From the NCBI RefSeq assembly GCF_910592395.1, contig NC_088313.1:20722437-20786436 (forward strand): 64,000 nucleotides of DNA, in the 5' to 3' direction. The notes beneath the pieces are model-generated. The model was given only the letters and a program-made list of their open reading frames with translations, was not told where the DNA came from and did no database searches. The DNA is from Lineus longissimus. Taxonomy: Eukaryota > Nemertea > Pilidiophora > Heteronemertea > Lineidae. The stretch's first letter is position 1. Each line of letters opens with the position of its first letter. Shown here one piece after another: positions 26,201-36,000 of the stretch. A program made the position numbers and the translations under genes.

Positions 26201-28222
26201 CATGTATCCAATCCATTATTGAGGAATTCCCCTCTTCAAACATTATATTAGGCATAAACAAATACGTAAATGTACTCTTACATGCAGATGTAAGTAACAT
26301 CGACATGTTTGTAACAATCAATAATGAAGGACAATGGGTCTCCCCCATGCCAATTCTATCATTAATTTTTTAATGTGTGTCCTCAACAAAGGGATCTGAC
26401 AATCCTACTGCAGCCCTGAACAGATGGGCTGTACACATGCACACATTATAGTACCCGACTACCATAAACAATGCAAAATGTAGTTCAGACGTCAAAATAT
26501 TCATGGCAGAGTGAGCAGAGGATGGTCTCACAAATTGGTAAGAAGTAAAAATGCCTGCAATACAATTCGACAATACCAATTTCATACAGTTTATGACACA
26601 ATTTTTATGCAGATCTGGCCACACTGTCATGACTGTGAAGAACACACAATATACTGTAGTATTCAATCAACACATAAAGACAAGGGTTCACAGTTTCTCT
26701 CTTCTGTCCCCCCTGGCATTTTGAGGACAATGGCAAAATGACCTTTGTTACTAACAATACTGAGGTTATAAACCCTGTGTCCCTCAGCCTACAAGTACAA
26801 TTTCTTCTTCATTTGTGAATTTTTGATATAAAACATGTTATATTGTGAGTAAGCGCATTACATACATGGTTCTGAATCTGATACACTGCAAATAGCTGGA
26901 TCAATATACAGTGTGCGGCATATGCTGAACACATCTAATACACACAGAAATGAGGTGACCCAATTCTGATAATTTCTGCAATATCCAAACTGGGATCAAA
27001 ATGTAAAGACCTTGGTTGAGTATACCATGTTTACTGTACATAATATCAACGAAGGTTGAGAACAATTCAACAGTTTTCCGATCTTTAGACGAGTCATTTC
27101 ACTATTTCAGAAATTTCAGGATTGTGTTGTAAACCAGGCCAGGGTATTGGAAAATGGCTGGAAGAAGCCATGTTGAATAAATGATGGGCTTACCTGCGGG
27201 AAGTTGCCAAGCATACTGTGTCCATCTCGATGTTCTTCTGTTGGTGTGAGCTCGAATGTTGGTTTCGTACCAATAGCAGGCTGTTGTACCTGGCTCTGAG
27301 GAAAGCTTGTACTTCTGCGGAACTTGGACGGGGATATCAACACAGACGAATTCATGTTTTTCTTCTGCTGTATTTGGGCTCCTATCGGACCAACATGATT
27401 TGGCACAGACCCTGGTCGGCGCTGTTGTTGGATACTTCCCCATGGGTTTATTGTGGTCTGATTTTGGTGTGAAGATGACCACGATGACTGCTGAGGGGCG
27501 CTACTCCAAGTCGGATAGGTTTTGGTGCTGTTGTAAAATAAGTTTGACTGTTGTTGTCTCTGCTGTTGCTGTAGTTGTTGGAAATTATGCTGTCCAGTAA
27601 TGGCCCGTCTCTGTTGCTGTGACTGGTGAGAGTGCTGGGCTGACTGCTGGTGCTGTTGTGGACCGAAGTTGCTCATGCTACTCTGCAGCTGTGGCGTAGG
27701 GTTCGTATTAAACAGGGGATTTGCAGCAGGGGGAAAATTCTGGAACGTAACAGTCCCATGCCCATTCATTGCAGGAAAACCCTGAATAAACGTATCATCT
27801 GCAGTTCCAGTGGACCAGAAGTTTGGTCCCGAAGCCAGAGAATTCATCCCCATCGAATTATTCCCGGGGTCTGAGAGACCCAGGTCCAAGGGCGAGGACA
27901 CAATCCCATCGTGATTCTTCCTATCCTCGGGTGCTGGGCTTGATCCTTCAACCTTCCCCTTCCTGAAAGCCTCATCGGGATCCTGTGAAGAATTCGGATC
28001 ACCTAAATTAGGGCTCAGCTGCAGGTTAGGTTGGTGCTGCTGAGGTTGTGGAGAAGGCTGTTTCTGTTTCACAGCACACAGCGTTTCATCTTGCATTGTA
28101 CTTGCAGTGTGTGGTGGTAAAATTTCCGGCGAAAACAAAGACTGATTGTTACTTAGCTGGTTGAAATCGACCGGCGAGAGAGCTCTGGCGTTGGAGTTCA
28201 ATCCTAGACCGTAATCCCCCAT
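11908..28222 (-). CDS. cpeb2/3/4: CPEB2/3/4 (Orb2)-class cytoplasmic polyadenylation element-binding protein, 5' part of gene
   Basis: The family binds U-rich elements in mRNA 3' UTRs and controls polyadenylation and translation, notably in neurons and germ cells. Recognition rests on the N-terminal half. It opens with MGDYG, has a QDE-TL motif at residues 44-48, a conserved TFQNFP at 159-164, glutamine-rich stretches, a W-rich segment (TWSSAP...SSWSSS, 238-251) and, in the second exon, LESHLLDIMR, which corresponds to the family's conserved LE-S-L-DIMR block. Three exons are visible: 28222-27194, 24482-24386 and, less surely, 11937-11908. The exon phases agree (0, then 1, then 1). I did not find the two RRMs and the C-terminal zinc-binding ZZ domain, so they probably lie to the left of the window. 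The coding start is divergent from ALMS1, 4.7 kb away. The class assignment is strong; which vertebrate paralogue it is closest to cannot be told. Confidence 0.85.
12539..12551. repeat. poly-C tract (C13)
   Basis: A single run of 13 cytosines, likely length-polymorphic. Confidence 0.9.
17161..17226. repeat. (ATC)n microsatellite
   Basis: About 21 consecutive ATC/CAT units with one impure unit at the left edge. Reading frames across it give poly-His or poly-Ile, which are artefacts of the repeat. Confidence 0.95.
24386..24482 (-). CDS. cpeb2/3/4: CPEB second coding exon (LE-S-L-DIMR block)
   Basis: This is a 97-base exon. Its acceptor is a pyrimidine-rich TTGCAG just above 24482 and its donor is AAAG|GTAGG (GT at 24385-24384). 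It enters in phase 0, matching the end of the first exon, and leaves in phase 1. It encodes residues 344-375, including TYDTMRFPALESHLLDIMR. This aligns with the segment of CPEB2/3/4 that precedes the alternatively spliced small exons. The intron before it is about 2.7 kb. Confidence 0.85.
24483..27193. other. cpeb2/3/4: CPEB first intron within coding region
   Basis: This is the intron between the first two CPEB coding exons, with both boundaries supported by splice sites. The only thing noted inside is a short reverse-transcriptase-like motif on the plus strand near 25.3 kb. Confidence 0.75.
25310..25365 (+). mobile_element. possible decayed reverse-transcriptase motif
   Basis: One plus-strand frame reads AAGVPQGEPISPIFYT. 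This matches the family-wide LINE reverse transcriptase block GVPQG-x-x-SP-x-LF. The flanking translation shows no further conserved blocks, and the frame closes at a stop shortly after. It is either a small, heavily decayed LINE remnant or a chance match. Confidence 0.3.
27194..28222 (-). CDS. cpeb2/3/4: CPEB first coding exon, Q-rich N-terminal domain
   Basis: This exon has 343 codons and ends at a consensus CAG|GTAAG donor (GT at 27193-27192), phase 0. I start at the ATG at 28222 because MGDYG is the family's conserved N-terminus. The frame stays open a further 27 codons upstream to another ATG (28303). However, AG acceptor-like sites preceded by pyrimidines lie at about 28248 and 28253, so the upstream part may be intron or 5' UTR. 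The product is low-complexity and rich in Q, S, N and P. The densest glutamine stretch is residues 189-225, and residues 54-68 are also Q/P-rich. Reading past the donor gives 25 unrelated residues before a stop, which supports the splice site. Confidence 0.88.
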
Positions 28223-29176
28223 CAGATTTCCGTGTATATTTCTCTTCCTGAGCTGGGGGACGTAATTTAGAAAGAAATAACAACGACCGCCACGTCCTCT
28301 CAAGCTCTGCTCAGCTGCAATGCAGAAATGAACTTTCGCCAGATGGTTTGCCTTCCTTGTGTTCTTGACCTTTTCAAGCGCACCAAGATGAGCGGAAGTA
28401 GTTTAAAAGAAGCCTTTAGCCAGTTGCAAATAGAGAAAAAGCACGCTTTTTTGGTAGAAAAAGTTATTCATTACAAGCATCCGTAATTTTGACGTCTATT
28501 TCATCGTAGTTTATTGGAACCCAAAAATCTTTTTGACATACTTTTGTGGTGTCCTCGAAACTACTCGGTGTTTATTAACTTGTTTTCTCTCCAGAGGGCA
28601 CTCGCATACGGAGAGTAATTGACTACTATTCAATCATTGGCACGCGACCTCAATAAACTGATGAATGAACTGGGGGTCGGTCCCTTTCATCAATTGAAAC
28701 AGGTACAAAATCCAGTTAAATGGTCGCGAGCCTTCTTAAGCATATATTAACGATTGTGTTTAAGTGGATCTCATTGTTGGCCGATAGTGGTCTTTATCCA
28801 AAAGAAGCAATCTGACCTACTGGTATTCGCAGCTTAATTATTTAAAAAAAGTAAAAGTGGACTGCTACACTCATTAGCAGGTCAATTCTAATTCTGGAGT
28901 AAATTGTGAATGTCATGTACTGGGCTCTTACACATGGCAGAGACATTAAGACAGACTTTAAAGGACAAATTCACAACCGTTTTGTATATTAGTCACATCC
29001 TACAAGGTCCGGTGATGATCCCGATGCTGTTTAAATGGGATATCGGCCGGCCGAACTATCACGAACACAACCGAATTGCAGAAAAGTATAATTCTGTATG
29101 AGTTCACAAGAGCTTGCACTTTACATATTACATAGTATAAAACTAAAATATACACATATATATATACATGTATATT
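28223..29176. other. upstream region of the CPEB coding start
   Basis: The stretch presumably contains the CPEB 5' UTR, possibly a further 5' exon, and promoter sequence. No TATA element could be assigned with confidence and no other gene is visible. A short (AT)n/ACATAT stretch lies at about 29150-29176. Confidence 0.4.
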
Positions 29177-29310
29177 ACCGTCATCGGATGCGCATCCGAT
29201 ATGCCACGAGATCCTTCACCGTCAATTCCTTTACCGTCATCGGATGCGCATCCGATTATGCCACGAGATCCTTCACCGTCAATTCCTTTACCGTCATTGG
29301 ATCGATGCCA
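29177..29310. repeat. 56-57 bp tandem repeat carrying an 18-bp palindrome
   Basis: Two full copies and one degenerate copy start at 29177, 29233 and 29290 (ACCGTCATCGG...). The first two copies each contain the perfect palindrome ATCGGATGCGCATCCGAT, at 29183-29200 and 29239-29256. The third has lost it. Confidence 0.85.
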
Positions 29311-29416
29311 CCAGATTTTGAGACTTTGTAAAGGTTTTGGGGATACGACCAATGCATGCAAGCACCGTCGGCGGAACCCCAGCGCCCGCCCTCTCGATCT
29401 ATCCATACCACGCCAC

Positions 29417-31870
29417 TGACCGTCTCATCTCTCTCACCATGTTGGCAACACAGTGGAGCAGCCAGGACTAATTTGGCCTAGCTGTGACCGTCTCATCTCC
29501 CTCACCATGCTGTCAACACAGTTGAGCAGCCAGGACTGACTCGGCCTAGCTGTGACCGTCTCATCTCTCTCACCATGTCGACAACTTGGCAAAGCAGCAA
29601 AGACTGATTTGGCCTGGCTGTGACCGTCTCATCTCTCGCACCATGCTGTCAACACAGTGGAGCAGCCAGGACTGATTCGGCCTGGCTGTGACCGTCTAAT
29701 CTCTCTCACCATGTTGACAACTTGGCAAAGCGGCGAAGACGACTGATTTGGCCTGGCTGTGACGGTCTCATCTCTCTCACCTTGTCAACACGGTCGAGCA
29801 GCCAGGACTGATATGATTCGGCCTGGCTGTGACTGTCTCATCTCTCTCATTGACAAATTGGCAGAGCAGCCAAGACTGATTTGGCCTGGCTGTGACTGTC
29901 TCATCTCTGTCATCATGTTGTCAACACGGTGGAGCAGCCAGGACTGATTCGGCCTGGCTGTGACTGTCTCATCTCTCTCCCCTTGTCAACACGTGGAGCA
30001 GCCAGGACTGATTCGGCCTGGCTGTGACTGTCTCATCTCTCTCACCTTGTCAACACGGTGGCCTGACCAGGCCGAATCAGTCATGGCTGCTCCACCGTGT
30101 TGACAACATGATGAGAGTGATGAGACAGTCACAGCCAGGCCGCATCAATCTTCGCCGCACTGCCTAGTTGTTAATATGGCGAGAGAGATGAGACAATCAC
30201 AGCCAGGCCAAATCAGTCTCGGCTGCTCTGCCAAGTTGTCTACATGGTGAGAGAGATGAGAGACAGTCACAGCCATGCCAAATCAGTCTTGGCTGCTCCA
30301 CCGTGTTGACAACATGATGAGAGAGATGAGGAAGTCACAGCCAGGCCGAATCAATCCTGGCTGCTCCACCGTGTTGACAACATGATGAGAGAGGTGAGGA
30401 AGTCACAGCCAGGCCGAATCAATCCTGGCTGCTCCACCGTACTGACAACATGATGCGAGTGATGAGACAGTCACAGCCAGGCCACATCAATCTTCGCCGC
30501 ACTGTCTAGTTGTTAATATGGCGAGAGAGATGAGACAGTCACAGCCAGGCCGAATCAGTTCTGGCTGCTCCACCGTGTTGACAATAATTATGGTGAGAGA
30601 GATGAGACAGTCACAGCTAGGCCAAATCAGTCTTGGCTGCTCTGCCAAGTTGTCAACATGGCGAGAGAGATGAGGAAGTCACAGCCAGGCCGAATCAGTC
30701 CTGGCTGCTCCACCGTATTGACAACATGATGAGAGAGATGAGGAAGTCACAAGAGCAGCCAGGACTGATTTGGCCTAGCTGTGACCGTCTCATCTCTCTC
30801 CTCATGCTGTCAACACAGTGGAGAAGCCAGGACTGATTTGGCCTAGCTGTGACCGTCTCATCTCTATCACCATGCTGACAACACAGTGGAGCAGCCAGGA
30901 CTGATTCGGCCTGGCTGTGACTGTCTCATCTCTCTCACCGTGTTGACAACTTGGCAAAGCAGCAAAGACTGATATGGCCTGGCTGTGACTGTCTCATCTC
31001 TCTCACCATGTTGACAACTTGGCAAAGCAACAAAGACTTTGCCTGGCTGTGACCATCTCATCTCTCTCACCTTGTCAACACGGTCGAGCAGCTACGACTG
31101 ATTCGGCCTGGCTGTGACTGTCTCATCTCTCTCATCATGTTGACAACTTGGCAAAGCAGCAAAGACTGATTTTGTGTGGCTGTGACTGTCTCATCTCTCT
31201 CACCACGCTGACAACACAGTGGAGCAGCCAGGACTGATTGGGCCTGGCTGTAACTGTTAATCTCTCTCACCGTGTTGACAACTTGGCAAAGCAGCAAAGA
31301 CTGATATGGCCTGGCTGTGACTGTCTCATCTCTCTCACCATGTTGACAACTTGGCAAAGCAACAAAGACTGATTTGGCCTGGCTGTGACTGTCTCACCTC
31401 TCTCACCTTGTCAACACGGTCGAGCAGCAACGACTGATTCGACCTGGCTGTGACTGTCTCATCTCTCTCACCATGTTGTCAACACGGTGGTGCAGCAAGG
31501 GCTGATGTGGCCTGGCTGTGACTGCCTCATCTCTCTCAACATGTTGGCAACTTGACAGAGCAGCGAAGACTGATGTGGCCTGGCTGTGACTGTCTCATTT
31601 CTCTCATCATGTTGTCAACACGGTGGAGCAGCCTGGACTGATTCGGCCTGGCTGTGACCGTCTCATCTCTCTCATCATGTTGCCAACTTGGCAGAGCAGC
31701 CAAGACTTTTTTTGCCTGGCTGTGACCGTCTCATCTCTCTCATCATGCTGTCACACGGTCGGGCAGCCAGGACAGATTCGGTTCCGATTCTGTCAGGCAG
31801 CCAGGACTGATTCATGTTGCAAAAACGGTGGAGCAGCAAGGGTTGATTCGGCCTGGCTGTGAAAGTCTCA
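29417..31870. repeat. 68-bp minisatellite array with an inverted central block
   Basis: About 35 imperfect copies of a ~68-bp unit are present. The forward unit reads GACCGTCTCATCTCTCTC, then (A)CCATGTTG-CAACAC-GTGGAGCAGCC and AGGACTGATT-GGCCTGGCTGT. Copies are forward from 29417 to ~30060, reverse-complemented from ~30061 to ~30750, and forward again to 31870. Two or more copy variants alternate, for example GTGGAGCAGCCAGG and TTGGCAAAGCAGCAAAG. Open frames in the block simply follow the repeat and are not genes. Confidence 0.93.
30061..30750 (-). repeat. inverted segment of the 68-bp array
   Basis: The units here read on the minus strand. At the left junction, ...CAACACGGTG runs directly into ...CCAGGCCGAATCAGTC of an inverted unit. 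At the right junction, GAGGAAGTCACA switches to GAGCAGCCAGGACTG of a forward unit. The block therefore forms a long imperfect inverted repeat with either neighbour. Confidence 0.88.
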
Positions 31871-32116
31871 CTGCAGAGAAACATATTCATACTGGAGGAA
31901 GACCATTCACATGAGACAAGTCTCATTGTATATTCATACTCAATATGATATCTGAAGGACTATCCCTTGGATCTTGGAGATGGGTATTGTTATTGTCCTT
32001 TCTGTAGGTAGGCCTATGTTGCAGGCAGTATAACTCAAATATCTAAAATCTAAATAACAAGGGAAAAGAAACGCATTATAAAAATAAAATATAAAGTAAA
32101 AAAGAAGAAGAAAATT

Positions 32117-32205
32117 GTGGTCCACATCCGGATTCGAACGCGCGACCTTTGGATCGAACATCGTATTCTGCCATTTCTGACGAGCGCTCTACCAACTGCT
32201 CTAAT
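32117..32205 (-). pseudogene. tRNA-derived relic (tRNA pseudogene or SINE head)
   Basis: On the minus strand there is an A-box-like TAGAGCAGTTGG inside an intact D-arm (GAGC...GAGC), and a B-box-like CGTTCGAATCC. The expected T-stem does not pair and the spacing between the boxes is longer than in a standard tRNA. T-rich sequence follows. This fits a tRNA-derived SINE head or a decayed tRNA better than a working gene. Confidence 0.5.
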
Positions 32206-32243
32206 GTTTCTAAGACATCTGACATCTGTCTCTCATGACCAGT

Positions 32244-32285
32244 ATCTAAAACCACATACCACATACCACATACCACATACCCAAA
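32244..32285. repeat. (CCACATA)n microsatellite
   Basis: About five tandem copies of a 7-base CCACATA unit with slight decay at the right end. Confidence 0.85.
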
Positions 32286-32837
32286 TACCCACATGCCAAT
32301 TTTTTCCAGGTGGGGCAAACGGCTGAAGCTTTTATAATAAGCCTGGCAAGATTGGATCACTCATTTTTAGTTCGTCTTACCCAGGAGACAGGAGTGTTTA
32401 ATGGACAACCCATTAAGTGGCCCGACCGAATCAAGTTTGATATCATGCTATCAAAGTTGGCAATTGTATCCTGTTTCGCATGATTGCAGGTTTCGAAACT
32501 GAGCGCCCTACGGACGACGAACTACCAAGTACAAATGTCTGTCGAGTCATTAAGTCCTCTATCTGCTAATTGATTTACACGACACTGAACCATATTTTAT
32601 ACTTGGTTATAGAAGGAAATGGGGAAATGATTAAAAAAAAATCGTCGATAAAATGCATTTACATCGTCTTTTGGCTTACGGAACCTGCCTAATGCATTTC
32701 CACAGCTCAGCATATGTACATGTACAAGTATGTATGCTAAAGCAAATCCCACATTTTGACAATGCCTGTCATATTGATCATTGACAGAACAAAGGTCTCG
32801 CTTGAGCAGATAACTACTAGCCGGCCTGGTTCAAGGG

Positions 32838-32843
32838 GTTGCC
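32838..32843 (+). promoter_or_regulatory. possible half X-box upstream of ALMS1
   Basis: GTTGCC lies about 125 bp upstream of the proposed ALMS1 start codon and matches one half of the RFX X-box. The second half-site (GGATGC) is poor. RFX factors are known to regulate ciliary genes, including human ALMS1. This is a weak candidate only. Confidence 0.15.
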
Positions 32844-32968
32844 CGGATGCTGTGACGCAAATGTATTGTCTTTGGTCATGATCGGTCGCGGTTGATTTGA
32901 ACGCCAGTCGGTTGGTGTGTGAGATGCTTAGAACATCGCGGGAACACTTTCTCCGATTTCAAACGTAA

Positions 32969-33014
32969 ATGCCTTCAAATTTTCCGAAACAAATCAAAAC
33001 GGCTGCAGCAGAAG
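32969..33014 (+). CDS. ALMS1: ALMS1 proposed exon 1
   Basis: The ATG at 32969 is immediately preceded by an in-frame TAA and begins MPSNFPKQIK. The donor GAAG|GTAATG follows at 33015. The exon ends in phase 1, which fits the proposed exon 2. The start is chosen by phase and context, without similarity support. Confidence 0.4.
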
Positions 33015-36000
33015 GTAATGCACAGTATCTATTCCTGATAAAGGTATGGGTTGGTTTCAAAGGGTTTTATTGTAGAAATAGTCATACAATCAAGGCGGGA
33101 ATGAACTGCGCAGTTTGAAATTTCAAGCCAGTCATGTTGAATTATGTACATCACTGCACTTCATGTACATGTTCAACGGCAATTTTAATTGCCATCCCTA
33201 ATCAAATACCATTTGCTCAAAGAAACTAAAGGCGCACGTCCAAGTCATGATGGTGAAGATGGAAGTGATCAGGTTTGTCTAATTATATGTAAATTGACGT
33301 AAACAGTTAACAGTTTTAAATTCAACAACAATTCATTTGGCGGCTACTATCCCGACTGTGGTGTAGCACCCGACTATAACTGGCATGAAAAGGGGATACG
33401 CTGGTTATGGATGTCAGATCATTTTCCCTGACCTTAGCAAACAATTTCACTGGACGTAACCCACGCGGCGACACCAAGGACCGCTGGCTGATCTATTGAT
33501 ATGTTCGTAGTTGGGTGTCAAAGTCGGAGAGAAGAAGAGCCACTCTTCTCTTGTTGGGGGTTCACTTGGAAGTGTTTGCATTTGTTAGCCTATAAACACA
33601 CGATTTTAATCCTTCAGTCTTGGGTTTGGCGGAGAGAACTAATCTTATATAAGTCCCAAAACAATATCATATGCCTTTATGGCAATATTTATTATTGGGA
33701 ACCAGTACAGTGCCGTTCTCTCCAATATTCTTTGAGGCTGTTGGAAAGACTTCTTGTCTAAACAGTGCCATTCTGCCCCCTCTAAGGCATACATTGGTAA
33801 CTAATGAATTGACTGCGAAATGAACGCAATGTGAATAATTCAGTCTCGGTTTCGCCGAAAAGAAGGCGATATGTTACTATTTGATAATGTATATGATCAT
33901 GATAATTAGGAGACCCTGTGTGGGTGTTTGATCCAACATACTTTGATGTGATTTGAGATGGAAGTTTGCCATAATGCCTTTAAAGGTATGATAAAGACAG
34001 CATTAGTATGCTACCTGGTGCTATTCTAATGGTCAGGACCATATTGCCAGGAAAACTTAAGTGGCAGGTCAATTCACGTTGCGGTTGTCCAAGTGAAAGG
34101 TAAGTCTTGCTGAAAATTCATTGGAAGGAAATCTTGATCTTGACGTACCTGAGTTTGACCTTTAGCTTGATCTATCTCATGATTTCATGATTTTAAATTC
34201 AACAACCATTCATTTGGCGGCCACTATCCCGACTGTGGTGTAGCACCCGACTGTAACTGGCATGAAAAGGGGATACGCTGGTTATGGATGTCAGATCGTG
34301 GTTCCCTGACCTTTGCAAACAATTTCACTGGACGTAACCCACGCGGCGACACCAAGGACCGCTGGCTGATCTATTGATATGTTCGTAGTTGGGTGTCAAA
34401 GTCGGAGAGAAGAAGAGCCACTCTTCTCTTGTAGGGGGTTCACTTGGAAGTGTTTGCATTTGTTAGCCTATAAACACAAGATTTTAATCCCTCAGTCTTT
34501 GGCGGAGAGAACTAATCTTACATAAGTCCCAAAACAATATCATATGCCTTTATGGCAATATTTATTATTGGGACCCAGTACAGTGCCGTTCTATCCAATA
34601 TTCTTTGAGGCTGTTGGAAAGACATCTTGTCTAAACAGTGCCATTCTGCCCCCTCATTGTATACATTGGTAACTTATGAATTGACTGCGAAATGAACGCA
34701 ATGTGAATAATTCAGTCTCGGTAACTGGCATCGGTAACTCGGTAACTGGCATCGGTCAAAGGCAAGTCTTGCTAAAAATTTATTGGAAGGAAATCTTGAT
34801 CTTTACATGTGTTCCTGAATTTGACAATTAACTTAATCTGTCTCATGATTTCAGAGGTGACTGACCCCTCGGCCCATGAGTTGTGAAAGCGAGAATGATG
34901 AGTGCCAGTCTTCAGATTGACGAGGTGGCAGTGCCCAGTCACATCACAATCGCATCAACATTATCAGGATGATCAGGTCACAGATCGTTGAATACTTCAG
35001 GGGAGTCGGGGAAAAGACTCTGGTGTAAAAGCAGAAAATTTCGGGCAGTACAGTGTACATTTGTACACAGGTTCTCAGCCAATCAGAATCCGATAAATCT
35101 GTGTCGTCATCGGGGGTCATAATGAAACCGCTTAGTAGAACTTACCATTATATCAATAGATATTTCTGTAAAATGATGCTTCAAATAACGCTGTTCTCAT
35201 ATCTCCAGCTGTTCTTTCTTGTGACATGCCTGATGCTATTCCTGGTGATGAAATAATGTATTAGTAATGTAGTTTAATATTTCTGGTGTGTTCACTGTTG
35301 CAATAAATCATACAAATCCTAAAAATCTTTGCTTGTATTGTTTTGTGCTTGTTTCTCAAATTTGAAGCATACAGTATCAAAATATACTGGAGGCCAATCA
35401 GATTTCGTTAGAAATCAGGAAAAAAAATCTGATATACTTCCAAATATCATACCATAGAAGAGGTATCATTAAAAGAAAATATCCCTTTGGGGACGAAGTA
35501 TGATCTAGTTCGTAATTCCCGCGTTATGAACTGAGGATGACGTCATATCATTGGAAGAGATCATAACGTGTGAATCGAAGATGATACACATCGCCAAACG
35601 GGCAAACATGGCCGAAAATTCAAAATTTTAGAATTTGTAAACAAAGAAAATATTTGCGTTAAACAGCCTAACAAACGACTGCAAATCATGGAAAAAGAAG
35701 TAATTACGATGTTTATAATCCTCAGAATCTAATGAACTATGTTGATCGACTACGCTTTGCCGTCAGGAATACTTTTCAATACCTTATAAATCGTCCTTCA
35801 AGTTCAAGTGATTAGGGCTGGCTACATACAGCCTAGCGGTATACTAAATCACGACCAATCATGACCAACACTTCAAAAACAGAGTATCTGTTGTTTAAAA
35901 CCATTTAGATAGTATATATCATGCTTCTGAAGAAATACCGTGAGTTTCAGTCATTTTGAGGGTAAGATTTTTTAATTATTTTGAATGCATTGCGAGGCAT

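Noticed and set aside
27218-27874. Plus-strand open frames opposite the CPEB exon
   Set aside because: Antisense shadows of a Q-rich exon; no splice or domain support.
29759-31926. Several 60-96 residue open frames on both strands in the 68-bp array
   Set aside because: They repeat with the minisatellite (LPSCQHGERDE...) and occur in both orientations, as expected of repeat translation.
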